The notes under the pieces: model-generated
What the model was told of the DNA's origin: nothing
The model's input: only the letters and a program-made list of their open reading frames with translations
Databases searched by the model: none
Source of the DNA: CAYFVR01 sp046541515
Lineage (GTDB): Bacteria > Desulfobacterota > Desulfobacteria > Desulfobacterales > Desulfococcaceae
NCBI GenBank assembly: GCA_046541515.1
Contig: JBKHDD010000031.1
Span: forward strand, 1-34,676
Direction of reading: 5' to 3'
Length of the DNA stretch: 34,676 nucleotides
In this document: positions 22,711 to 31,900 of the stretch, piece after piece
Numbering within the stretch: position 1 is the first letter of the stretch
Layout of the letters: the number at the start of each line of letters is the position of its first letter
Program-made: the position numbers and the translations under genes

Positions 22711-22998
22711 ATGCGCATGCATAATCCGCCACACCCGGGAGAGATCATTCGGGAGCTTTGTCTTGAACCGCTTGGCCTTTCGGTCACCCAGGCCGCGGAA
22801 GCCTTGGGCGTTAGCCGAAAGACCCTGAGCGCCATCCTGAACGGCCGGTCCGGCATTAGCCCCGAAATGGCGATTCGTCTGTCGATCGCCTTTGACACCA
22901 CAGCCGAAAGCTGGCTCGACCAACAGACCCAGTACGATCTTTGGCAGGCCGAACGGCGTCGGGAAGATCTTCGGGTGAAACGCCTGGTTCCAGCGTGA
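22711..22998 (+). CDS. higA: HigA-family antitoxin (HTH-XRE)
   Basis: The protein has 95 residues and the typical HigA start HNPPHPGEIIRELCLEPLGLSVTQAAEAL. The helix-turn-helix follows (LGVSRKTLSAILNGRSGISPEMAIRLS), then AESWLDQQTQYDLWQAE. It binds HigB and its own promoter. GAGGTG lies upstream of the ATG, 9 bp after the higB stop. It is intact although its toxin gene is frameshifted, so it may survive as a stand-alone repressor or anti-addiction factor. Confidence 0.95.
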   Translation: MRMHNPPHPGEIIRELCLEPLGLSVTQAAEALGVSRKTLSAILNGRSGISPEMAIRLSIAFDTTAESWLDQQTQYDLWQAERRREDLRVKRLVPA

Positions 22999-23016
22999 TG
23001 TCTCTGGGAGAAAAAA

Positions 23017-23238
23017 ATGACAACGCTTGAAGTTGCCAAGAAAAAAATTAAGCAATTATCTCCAAGCGAACTGTCCAAATTTCGCCAATGGGTTGCTCAA
23101 TACGACGCGGATATTTGAGACGCGCAGATTGAGTCCGATGCGGCGGCTGGGAAGCTTGACGAATTGGCAAAGGAAGCACCCGAAGAACATGAGGCCGGAA
23201 TTGGGAGCCATGCCGAGCATGGCAGACTTTTAGGCTGA
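23017..23238 (+). pseudogene. Small antitoxin-like gene with in-frame stop
   Basis: The ATG has GGGAG seven bases upstream. The frame gives MTTLEVAKKKIKQLSPSELS, then KFRQWVAQYDADI, a TGA at 23116-23118, and continues DAQIESDAAAGKLDELAKEA to the stop at 23236. In similar small addiction-module proteins (as recalled) the stop position is Trp (A-D-x-W-D), so TGG to TGA is the simplest explanation. No RelE/ParE partner follows. Confidence 0.65.
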
Positions 23239-23288
23239 ACTGGCGCTCCGAAAAACACCGATCCTTTGTCAGTCAGAGGCCGAATCTT

Positions 23289-23318
23289 TTGACGGTTTCG
23301 CTCAATAGATTTCATACT
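23289..23318 (+). promoter_or_regulatory. Putative promoter of prsR
   Basis: TTGACG (23289-23294) and CATACT (23313-23318) are 18 bp apart. Transcription would start a few bases before the Shine-Dalgarno GAAGGA at 23323. Confidence 0.5.
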
Positions 23319-23333
23319 TTTTGAAGGATGGCC

Positions 23334-24704
23334 ATGAAACCCAGCTTGCTGATCATTGAAGACGAAACCGCCTTGGCCAAACAGCTCAAATGGGGGCTGG
23401 CGGAAGAATATGAAGTGATGACCGCCGGAAACGTGGAAAAGGCCCGAAGCCTGCTGGGTTCCGGGGCCTTTCCCGTGGCCACCCTGGACCTGGGGCTGCC
23501 GCCCGCCCCGGATTCCCCCCGCGAAGGATTCCGCTTGCTGGAGGAGTTGCCCCAGCTTTCCCCCCACGCCAAGGTCATCGTCATCACCGGAAACGCCGAG
23601 CGGGAAAACGCGCTGCGGGCCGTGGCCTTGGGCGCGGTGGATTTTTATTCCAAACCGCTGGATCTGGACGTGCTGCGGGTGATCCTGGCCCGGACCTTCC
23701 GCATGGCGGAGCTGGAGTCGGCCAATCGCCAGCTTCGGGAAGAGAGAGGGGAAAGCGCCTCCTTTTGCGGCATGATGGGCGCCGCGCCGTGCATGCAGGA
23801 GCTTTTCGACCGGATTCGGCAGGTCGCCGGCACCGATTATCCCGTGTTGATCCGGGGGGAGAGCGGAACGGGAAAGGAAATGGTGGCCCGGGCCCTCCAC
23901 GCCAAAAGCCCCCGCGCCAAGGAAAGGTTGATCATCATCAACTGCGGCGCGATTCCGGAAAACCTGCTGGAAAGCGAGCTGTTCGGCCACGAAAAAGGCG
24001 CCTTTACCGGCGCCGCGGCCAAGCGGGCGGGGCGGCTGGAACAGGCGGACGGCGGCACGGTCTTCCTGGACGAAATCGGCGACATGCCGCTGGCGCTCCA
24101 GGTGAAGCTGCTCCGCTTTCTGCAAGAGGGCACCCTGGAGCGGGTGGGCGGGAACAAGACGCTGGAACTGGACGTCCGGATCGTGGCCGCCACCCACGTG
24201 GATTTGGACCAGGCCATCGCGGACGGCCGATTCCGGGAGGATCTTTACTACCGGCTCAACGTGGTGCCGCTGGCCGTTCCGCCGTTGCGGGAGCGGCCCG
24301 AGGACATTCTGCTGTTGGCCCGCCATTTCATCAACGAGGAGACGGCCCGGCTAAATCGGGGGAAGATGGGATTGAGCCCCGCCGCCGTCGCCGCTTTGGC
24401 CGATCATGCCTGGCCGGGGAACGTGCGGGAGCTGAAAAACGCGGTGTGCCGTGCGCTGGCCATCTGTTCCGGCAAGAAAATCCAGCCCATCGACCTGGGG
24501 ATTCCCGTGGGAGGCAAAGCCCAGCCGGCGGAGGAGGGGCGGCTGATGACCATCCGCGAGGCCCGGGACGGCGCCGAACTCCAGGCCCTTCGCCAAGCCC
24601 TGGCCGCCACCGACGGCAACATCACCCAGGCCGCCAAGCTTTTGGAAGTCAGCCGGCCGACGCTGCACGATCTGATCAAAAAGCATGGGGTGGAGGACGG
24701 GTAA
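23334..24704 (+). CDS. prsR: PEP-CTERM system sigma-54 response regulator PrsR
   Basis: The protein has 456 residues. The receiver (about 1-120) has LIIEDE, phospho-Asp52 in LDLGLPP, and Lys in YSKPLDLD. The sigma-54 AAA+ domain (about 145-375) has Walker A GESGTGKE, the sigma-54 contact loop GAFTGA, Walker B TVFLDEIGDM and the arginine-finger region RFREDLYYRLNV. A Fis-type HTH ends the protein (NITQAAKLLEVSRPTLHDLIKK). This layout and the PPAPDSPREGF loop in the receiver match PrsR of the exosortase/PEP-CTERM systems. The partner kinase PrsK and a PEP-CTERM gene lie just downstream on the other strand, which supports the name. ATG 23334 was chosen over 23328 because GAAGGA is then correctly spaced. 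Confidence 0.9.
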   Translation: MKPSLLIIEDETALAKQLKWGLAEEYEVMTAGNVEKARSLLGSGAFPVATLDLGLPPAPDSPREGFRLLEELPQLSPHAKVIVITGNAERENALRAVALGAVDFYSKPLDLDVLRVILARTFRMAELESANRQLREERGESASFCGMMGAAPCMQELFDRIRQVAGTDYPVLIRGESGTGKEMVARALHAKSPRAKERLIIINCGAIPENLLESELFGHEKGAFTGAAAKRAGRLEQADGGTVFLDEIGDMPLALQVKLLRFLQEGTLERVGGNKTLELDVRIVAATHVDLDQAIADGRFREDLYYRLNVVPLAVPPLRERPEDILLLARHFINEETARLNRGKMGLSPAAVAALADHAWPGNVRELKNAVCRALAICSGKKIQPIDLGIPVGGKAQPAEEGRLMTIREARDGAELQALRQALAATDGNITQAAKLLEVSRPTLHDLIKKHGVEDG

Positions 24705-24828
24705 AGAGCAGATGGTCGAAAATCTTAACGGTTTTTGTTTATAAACTACGCTTAACCAAGGTCCGGGTTTTGAATGGAAGGTGGAAAAAAATTTGGTGTG
24801 AATCGCAAGTATTTCGAATCTTAGGGTA

Positions 24829-24872
24829 AACCGGAATCGACAGAAAAAAATGGAATCCGGTTGGATTTTTTT
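24829..24872 (+). terminator. Weak candidate terminator after prsR
   Basis: AACCGGA (24829-24835) can pair with TCCGGTT (24856-24862) across a 20-nt loop, and seven T follow at 24866-24872. The long loop makes it doubtful. The rest of 24705-24948 shows no gene. Confidence 0.35.
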
Positions 24873-24948
24873 ACGCCTCTGATTGTCCCCGGATTCAAGG
24901 CTCGCTGAAAAAGGATGGGCGACGTGGGAACGGCCATTCCCAAAATCA

Positions 24949-24992
24949 AAACGCCCGGCCCCGGGTTCCAGAGAACCCGGGGCCGGGCGTTT
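24949..24992. terminator. Strong bidirectional terminator between prsR and the PEP-CTERM gene
   Basis: A perfect 19-bp stem with a 6-nt loop (CCAGAG): left arm 24949-24967, right arm 24974-24992, each beginning or ending with AAA/TTT. T-rich sequence follows on both strands (GTTTTGC on plus; TGATTTTGG on minus). It lies 28 bp after the stop of the PEP-CTERM gene and serves both convergent genes. Confidence 0.9.
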
Positions 24993-25019
24993 GTTTTGCG
25001 GGGGAAAATTCGGGACCGG

Positions 25020-25631
25020 CTACTTCATCTGGTTCTTCCGGCGATAGGCGGCCAGACCCACCAGGCCCAGACCCAGCAGGGCGATGGTGCCGGGCTCGGG
25101 GACGGGAGCGCCTTCGAAACCGGCCACGGCGAAATCTTTGAAGGCTTCCTCGTCGGCGAAGAAGGTGATGCTATCCAGATTCATGCCCAAGGACAAGATG
25201 AAGTCCCCACTGTTGTTGCCCGGCCCAAATTCCATGGTCGGTGCATTCACGCCATTCACCTTGGTTACGTAGCGCCCTGTTTCTCCGGTCTTTTCCTGGG
25301 GAAAAAGATCGACAATGTAGAATTCCTCAATGTAGACGGTCTCGGAAAACTGGAAACGGAGCCGCTCCAGGTTCCATTGAACTCCGCCCATATATCCTCC
25401 GCTGACTTCATCGTCGCCGATTCCGATGCCATTATCCGTTTGGTCCCAGGTGAGGGGACCATTGTTGTAGGCATAAATCGTCATATCGACATCGCCGAGG
25501 ATATTTTCGACCAAGTAGGAATTGCCGCCGATATCGTCGTAGTCAAAGATGATTTGGGTCGCGGAAGCGGAGCCCATGCCCAGAGCCAGGAAAACCGCCA
25601 GTGCAACGATTAAAAATGAATATTTTTTCAT
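25020..25631 (-). CDS. PEP-CTERM sorting-domain protein
   Basis: The protein has 203 residues. A signal peptide (KKYSFLIVALAVFLALGMGSASA) precedes a beta-rich acidic domain with no recognised fold, similar in style to the lectin- or Npun-like domains of PEP-CTERM proteins. The C-terminus has the sorting signal VPEPGTIALLGLGLVGLAA followed by YRRKNQMK: the VPEP motif, a transmembrane helix and a basic tail. Proteins of this type are recognised by an exosortase (XrtA-type) and exported to the surface or exopolysaccharide matrix. The ATG at 25631 was chosen because GGAGG lies just upstream; an ATG inside that region (25643) is in frame but would place the ribosome site inside the gene. A sigma-54 promoter precedes it. 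Confidence 0.93.
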   Translation of the reverse strand: MKKYSFLIVALAVFLALGMGSASATQIIFDYDDIGGNSYLVENILGDVDMTIYAYNNGPLTWDQTDNGIGIGDDEVSGGYMGGVQWNLERLRFQFSETVYIEEFYIVDLFPQEKTGETGRYVTKVNGVNAPTMEFGPGNNSGDFILSLGMNLDSITFFADEEAFKDFAVAGFEGAPVPEPGTIALLGLGLVGLAAYRRKNQMK

Positions 25632-25670
25632 GATTTCCTCCATATAAAAGTTAAATGTTAATCATCCCTA

Positions 25671-25688
25671 AAGCAAATATGGTGCCAA
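25671..25688 (-). promoter_or_regulatory. Sigma-54 (-24/-12) promoter of the PEP-CTERM gene
   Basis: Read on the minus strand the sequence is TTGGCAC-CATAT-TTGCTT, matching the consensus TGGCAC-N5-TTGCW. The GC of the -12 element lies about 42 bases before the ATG. PrsR, encoded next door, has the GAFTGA loop needed to activate such promoters. Confidence 0.88.
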
Positions 25689-25710
25689 TTTAAATATAAA
25701 TATATATTTC

Positions 25711-25746
25711 AGTGCATTGTGCCGATCCTATTCCGATATGGGCACT
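25711..25746 (-). promoter_or_regulatory. Candidate activator (PrsR) binding site
   Basis: Two nested inverted repeats share nearly one centre: AGTGC...GCACT (25711-25715 and 25742-25746) and GTGCC...GGCAC (25719-25723 and 25741-25745). They lie about 70 bp before the expected transcription start. An AT-rich run (25691-25709) lies between this site and the sigma-54 promoter and could bend the DNA. The link to PrsR is inference. Confidence 0.4.
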
Positions 25747-25779
25747 TGAGCGTTAAAAAAACCGACTGAAAAAGTGCGA

Positions 25780-27867
25780 TTAGGCGATGGAAGGCTTGCC
25801 CATAGAAAGTTCCAGCGAAAACAACGCGCCACCTTCCTCGCCGTTTGCGACCGACAATTCTCCGCCCAGCGCCCCGGCCAGCCGGCGCGCCTGCCACAGC
25901 CCCACCCCCGTTCCGGTGGATTTGGTGGTGCGGAACGGTTCGAAGAGGCCGTCGGGAAGCAGTTCCTCGGGGATGCCGGGGCCGTTGTCCGCGACGGAAA
26001 GAACCGGCCCCGAACCGTCAAAATTTTCGACGGCGACCCGGATGTCGGTCGCCCCCGCCTCCATGGCGTTGATCGTCAAATTTTCCAGAATCGTGCTCAG
26101 GATGTCCGGGTCGGTGCGGAGTTTCCATCCTTCCGGACAATTCACCTGGATGCTCGCGCCCTGAAGCCGCCGCTTCAGCCGGGCGCATTCCTCGGAAAGC
26201 CATCGCTCCATATCCAGGATTTTCCAGTCGGGGGACACCTCCTGCTTCAGGGCGTCCAGTCGGTTTCGAACCTTGTCCATCCGGGCCAGGGCGTGGTCGA
26301 TGGATTCCAGCAGGTCGGCCTGGAATTCCGGGTCGTCCATGTGGCTGGGCGCGTTCTGGCGGATGAGAGACAACATGCTGGCGGCGTTTTTCACGTCGTG
26401 GAGGATGAAGGCCGACATCACGTCCCAGGCCTCCTGGCGCCGGGCTTCCGCCAGGGCCTGGGCGGACCGGGCCGAGGACAACGCGGAGGCCGCCTGGGTG
26501 CCCAGCGCCTCCAGCAGGTCGAAATCGTCCGGTCCGTAGCGGCCGCCCGTGAACTCCGGACCGACGCCCACCAGCCCCACCAGCTCCTCCCCCGCGGAAA
26601 AGGGCGCGAAGAGCACCAGACCGGTTTCGGAAAGCGGGGCCGGAAGGGCCGGTCCCTCCGTTTCGCTTTCGTCCCCTCCGTCCGGGCCGAACTGGAGGCA
26701 CCGGTTTTGACCGAGGCGGACGATCAAGGGATCGTCCGCCGGCAAGGCCAACGCCTCGGGGGCTTTCACCCGGATGCCCCGGCGCAGGGCCATTCGGTAG
26801 CCCCGGCGGGAGTCGCCGGTCCAGATGGCGATGGCGTTGGTGAACAGACTTCGGGAGAGAATCCGGTGAAAGGCGTCCACCACCTCGCTTTCGGTTCGGG
26901 CGTCCTGCAAGCGGCGGGAAAAGGCCAGCCATTCGTCCCGGTACTCGTACTTGTTGTTGTAAAAATGGGTGCTGACGAAATACTTGACGGCGTGGCGAAC
27001 CTTGCCCGAAACCGCCATCATCAGCAGAAACACCGCGCCGCCGGCCACCAGAAACCATTGAAGAACAAAAGAGAAGGGCAGGCCGAACCGGCGGATGAAA
27101 AAGGCGATGAGGCCCAACACCATCAGGTAAATGCCGAAGGCCAGGGGCGCCACCGAGGCGTAGACCACCTTTCGGGAGACAAAAAGGCGGCGGTTGAGCA
27201 GCCGGTGCCGCATCACCGCGTAGCCCATCAGCAGCCAGGCCAGCAGCAGCAGGCTGCCGACGAGGCGAAGATGATCGGGGTGCATCAAATGGTAGGTCAG
27301 GCGGTGGGAGACGATCCAGGTGTACAGCGCGCTGACCAGAAACGCGCCGACCACCAGCCCCTTGTGCTCCCATCGCTGCTTGGGGGAAAGGCGGCGCCAG
27401 AACACTTCCAGGCAGAGGGCCGCGGCCAGGGCGGAAATCAGCTTCGTGAGACTGAAAAAAAGAAAGACGGTATTTTCCGGAAAGCGGATCGCACTTTCGA
27501 CGGTCAGGAGCACGGGGAGTCGGTCCGGCCACATCCATCCCATGGCCAGTACGCCGATCTCCAAGACCGCCTCCACCAGGGGCAGGCGGCGATCCGGCGG
27601 CAGGCTGCCCTTGCCCCGGGAGAGAATCCGCACCCAAAGGCCAAAGTGAACCCACATCAGGGCGAAGACCAGCTCCATCAGAACGAGTGCGCCGAGGGGT
27701 TCCTCGGCGAGATGGGTGGCGCCGTACAAATAGGTTGCGGCCAGCAACGGCAGGGCCGCCAGAATTCGGAGCAGCATCAGCGAAAAAGCCGCTTCGGTCC
27801 GGCGAAAAAAACAGACCGAAAGGCCGGCCAGCACCAGCGCGCCGGCGACGAGAAATAAGGTGGTCAT
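25780..27867 (-). CDS. prsK: PEP-CTERM system membrane histidine kinase PrsK
   Basis: The protein has 695 residues. The N-terminal 300 residues hold about eight or nine transmembrane helices (FLVAGALVLAGLSVCFF, then LLRILAALPLLAATYLYG and so on to LVAGGAVFLLMMAVSG). A GAF domain follows (about 330-475; GLVLFAPFSAGEELVGLVGVG), then a transmitter with the H-box FILHDVKNAASMLSLI and an HATPase_c domain (N-box NLTINAMEAG, G1 DNGPGIP, G2 GTGVGLWQARRL). The HDVKN-type box, the length and the topology match PrsK, the partner of PrsR. The ATG at 27867 (TTLFLVAGAL) was chosen because the upstream extension is arginine-rich and lacks coding character. It faces the same direction as the PEP-CTERM gene, 148 bp upstream of it. 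Confidence 0.9.
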   Translation of the reverse strand: MTTLFLVAGALVLAGLSVCFFRRTEAAFSLMLLRILAALPLLAATYLYGATHLAEEPLGALVLMELVFALMWVHFGLWVRILSRGKGSLPPDRRLPLVEAVLEIGVLAMGWMWPDRLPVLLTVESAIRFPENTVFLFFSLTKLISALAAALCLEVFWRRLSPKQRWEHKGLVVGAFLVSALYTWIVSHRLTYHLMHPDHLRLVGSLLLLAWLLMGYAVMRHRLLNRRLFVSRKVVYASVAPLAFGIYLMVLGLIAFFIRRFGLPFSFVLQWFLVAGGAVFLLMMAVSGKVRHAVKYFVSTHFYNNKYEYRDEWLAFSRRLQDARTESEVVDAFHRILSRSLFTNAIAIWTGDSRRGYRMALRRGIRVKAPEALALPADDPLIVRLGQNRCLQFGPDGGDESETEGPALPAPLSETGLVLFAPFSAGEELVGLVGVGPEFTGGRYGPDDFDLLEALGTQAASALSSARSAQALAEARRQEAWDVMSAFILHDVKNAASMLSLIRQNAPSHMDDPEFQADLLESIDHALARMDKVRNRLDALKQEVSPDWKILDMERWLSEECARLKRRLQGASIQVNCPEGWKLRTDPDILSTILENLTINAMEAGATDIRVAVENFDGSGPVLSVADNGPGIPEELLPDGLFEPFRTTKSTGTGVGLWQARRLAGALGGELSVANGEEGGALFSLELSMGKPSIA

Positions 27868-28268
27868 TCGCCCATACCTTGTCCATTTTTTCACGGCATC
27901 GGGTTTTGCACGGCACCGGCCGCCCCGCCGGAAGGTCCGCCGAATCTTGTTCCCGGGGGATTTTTCCGGCCGGGATTTCCCTTGCGAATCCCCGCGATCG
28001 AGGGTACAACCCGCAAGATACGTTTCAAACTCCCGTATCGGGTCGGCGACGGACACCCTTCGCCCGTCGCGGCGCCGGGCATTTCCGGCTTTTTACGCGG
28101 GTTTTTTTCGGCGGGAGCTTACGGAACGGACGCGAAATCCCTCCGGTGGTTTTCGGGCGCTCCCAACGCCCGGCCGTTCCGCCGGCTTCCCGCGGGGCCA
28201 TCGGCCCTTTCGCCGGGTTCGCCCCACCGGGCCGGCGCTCTCACCGGATTCCCGGAAAGGAGACCAGT
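27868..28268. other. Divergent intergenic region between prsK and sdhA
   Basis: This 401-bp stretch must contain the start regions of both genes. No gene with a recognisable product is seen, and no clear sigma-70 or sigma-54 promoter could be assigned. No sdhC-like membrane-anchor gene is present here. Confidence 0.5.
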
Positions 28269-30005
<1,737 letters not shown>

Positions 30006-30120
30006 GCCGGAATGCCGGAACGGGCGGGGCGGCCGAACGCCGGTCCCGCCCCGAATTCGGAAAACCGGATTCGCCACCCCGGATTCCATACGCCCGGATT
30101 TTATACGCAAGGAGTCATGA

Positions 30121-30846
30121 ATGAAGATCGTTTTGAAGATACGGCGGTTCAATCCGGAGACCGACGACGCGCCCCGTTACCAGGAATATCCGGTGACGGT
30201 GGAACCCAGGGACCGGCTGCTGGACGCCCTGATGCAGGTGAAGCGGCGCCAGGACGGCAGCCTGGGGCTTCGGAAGAGTTGCGCCCACGGCGTGTGCGGC
30301 TCCGACGCCATGCGCATCAACGGCAAGGATCGGCTGGCCTGCAAAACCTTGGTTCGCGACGTGGCGGAAAACGACGGCGACACGGTGACGGTGGAGCCGC
30401 TCCGCTATTTTTCCGTGCAGCGGGACCTGATCGTGGACCAAGGCCCGTTTTTCGAAAAATACCGCTCGGTCAACCCCTTTCTTATCAACGAGGAGCCGGT
30501 GGCGGAAAAGGAGCGGGTGCAGTCCCCGGAAGAGCGAAAGGCGTTCGACGACCCCACCAACTGCATTCTCTGCGCCGCCTGTTTTTCGGCCTGTCCCATC
30601 CCGGAGGAAAATCCCCGGTTTTTGGGCCCGGCCGCCATCGGCCAGGCCGTTCGTTTCAACGACGACAGCCGGGACAGAGGCTGGGAGGAGCGGCTGCCGG
30701 TCCTGGACGCTCCGGACGGGGTGTGGCCCTGCCAGAGCCATTTTGAATGCACCAAAGCCTGCCCCCGCGGCATCAAGCTGACCAAGCTGATCAACCAGAC
30801 CAAGCGCCGCATCGCCAAGTTCAAGGAAGAAGAGGGGCGGGAATAA
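30121..30846 (+). CDS. sdhB: Succinate dehydrogenase/fumarate reductase iron-sulfur subunit
   Basis: The protein has 241 residues. The [2Fe-2S] domain has Cys54, Cys59, Asp62 and Cys74 (CAHGVCGSDAM...LAC); Asp in the third position is as in E. coli SdhB. The C-terminal part has the [4Fe-4S] set CILCAACFSACP and the [3Fe-4S] set CQSHFECTKACPRGI. It carries electrons from the flavin of SdhA to quinone. The ATG at 30121 follows AAGGAG. No gene for a membrane anchor (SdhC/D or FrdC) is visible before or after, so the anchor must be elsewhere or the pair acts with another partner. Confidence 0.95.
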   Translation: MKIVLKIRRFNPETDDAPRYQEYPVTVEPRDRLLDALMQVKRRQDGSLGLRKSCAHGVCGSDAMRINGKDRLACKTLVRDVAENDGDTVTVEPLRYFSVQRDLIVDQGPFFEKYRSVNPFLINEEPVAEKERVQSPEERKAFDDPTNCILCAACFSACPIPEENPRFLGPAAIGQAVRFNDDSRDRGWEERLPVLDAPDGVWPCQSHFECTKACPRGIKLTKLINQTKRRIAKFKEEEGRE

Positions 30847-30926
30847 ACGGCCCGTATCCGTTCGCCGGGAATCGTCCGGCGGACGGTCCACCCACAACCT
30901 GAATCAGCGCGAGGAGGAAACTATCG

Positions 30927-31370
30927 ATGGCGGAGATTCTTGTGGCCTACGACAGCAAAACCGGCCGAACCCGAAAAATGGCCGAATTGATCGCCGAAGG
31001 CGTTCGGCAGGCGGGCGCCGGCGCGGAGACCAAATCCATCGAGGAGATCAAGGGCCCGGACGATCTGAAGGGGTTTGACGGCTACATATTCGGTTGCCCC
31101 ACCTATTTCCGCGACATGACCGAAGAGATGAAGAAATTCCTCTTCGTCGCCAAGGCGGCCGGCCTCAAGGGCAAGGTCGGCGGGGCCTTCGGCTCCTACA
31201 CCCACCTGGGCGACGCGGCCAAGCTGATTCACGAAACCATGCAGTACGTGTTCGAAATGGACATGGCCGACATGGGCTCGTTCAACGTCAAGGAGCGGAT
31301 CATCGACGACGGCCGGGCCGCCGACCCCTGCGGCGCCTTCGGAAAGGGCATCGCCGATCGGGTGAAATAG
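30927..31370 (+). CDS. Small flavodoxin-like protein
   Basis: The protein has 147 residues with a single flavodoxin fold. The FMN phosphate loop is YDSKTGRTRKMAE, followed by DGYIFGCPTYFRDM (isoalloxazine loop) and KVGGAFGSYTHLGDAAK. The end (DDGRAADPCGAFGKGIAD) resembles WrbA/FprA-type flavodoxin domains. It is probably an electron carrier or small NAD(P)H-linked oxidoreductase in the cytoplasm. A strong GAGGAGG lies eight bases before the ATG. It follows sdhB by 80 bp on the same strand and may be co-transcribed with sdhAB; a functional link is not shown. Confidence 0.88.
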   Translation: MAEILVAYDSKTGRTRKMAELIAEGVRQAGAGAETKSIEEIKGPDDLKGFDGYIFGCPTYFRDMTEEMKKFLFVAKAAGLKGKVGGAFGSYTHLGDAAKLIHETMQYVFEMDMADMGSFNVKERIIDDGRAADPCGAFGKGIADRVK

Positions 31371-31453
31371 GGTCGAACCGGCCCCGCGGGGGAGCATGGC
31401 CGGCAAGCCCGTCCCGGAGCGGAACCCATTCCGCTCATTTCGGCGCAATGTCG

Positions 31454-31478
31454 CAGGGGCGTATCGCATACGTTCCTG
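31454..31478. repeat. REP-like palindrome, copy B
   Basis: CAGGGGCGTAT-CGC-ATACGTTCCTG is an 11-bp stem with two G-U pairs and a 3-nt loop. The 13-nt core CGTATCGCATACG is identical to that at 14099-14111, and both copies are followed by TGGCCA. It lies between the flavodoxin gene and the tRNA promoter. Confidence 0.65.
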
Positions 31479-31566
31479 GCCAGCCGGATTCCATCGTCCG
31501 TTCCCAATCCGAAGTGAACGGGCTTGGGACCCGCACCGGAAATTTTTCCGGGGCACAAAAAAAGGA

Positions 31567-31595
31567 TTGACAATCCCGGCCGGTTTTTTTATAAG
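31567..31595 (+). promoter_or_regulatory. Promoter of tRNA-Asn
   Basis: TTGACA (31567-31572), 17 bp including a T run, then TATAAG (31590-31595). This is a near-consensus sigma-70 promoter about 54 bp before the tRNA. Confidence 0.85.
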
Positions 31596-31648
31596 GCTCT
31601 TCGTTTTCGCGAGTCGCAAAGCGCCGGCGGAAACGCGTAGCGCCCCGA

Positions 31649-31724
<76 letters not shown>

Positions 31725-31731
31725 AACATTC

Positions 31732-31751
31732 CCGTCGATTTCGACGGTTTT
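31732..31751 (+). terminator. Terminator of tRNA-Asn
   Basis: CCGTCGA and TCGACGG (6-7 bp stem) are followed by TTTTC. It starts seven bases after the CCA end. Confidence 0.65.
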
Positions 31752-31759
31752 CAATTCCG

Positions 31760-31793
31760 CGAAACCCCGAAGGATTCATCCTTCGGGGTTTCG
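31760..31793. terminator. Perfect 15-bp hairpin, possible terminator of the minus-strand kinase
   Basis: CGAAACCCCGAAGGA and its exact complement enclose the loop TTCA. It lies between the tRNA terminator and the end of the kinase gene at 31901. No T run follows on either strand, so it may block read-through from both sides or stabilise the RNA end rather than act as a classical terminator. Confidence 0.5.
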
Positions 31794-31900
31794 TCGTTGG
31801 GAAGGCCGGCCGAAGCCGGATCGATCGGCCCGCTCCCCTTTCTCCGGGCCGACATCGCGCCCCCGGCATCGCCATGGAACGGCGGATTTTCCGCCCCGCC

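Noticed and set aside
23116..23118. TGA read as selenocysteine in the small antitoxin-like gene
   Set aside because: The position corresponds to Trp rather than a redox Cys, no SECIS-like hairpin directly follows, and neighbouring genes are also decayed.
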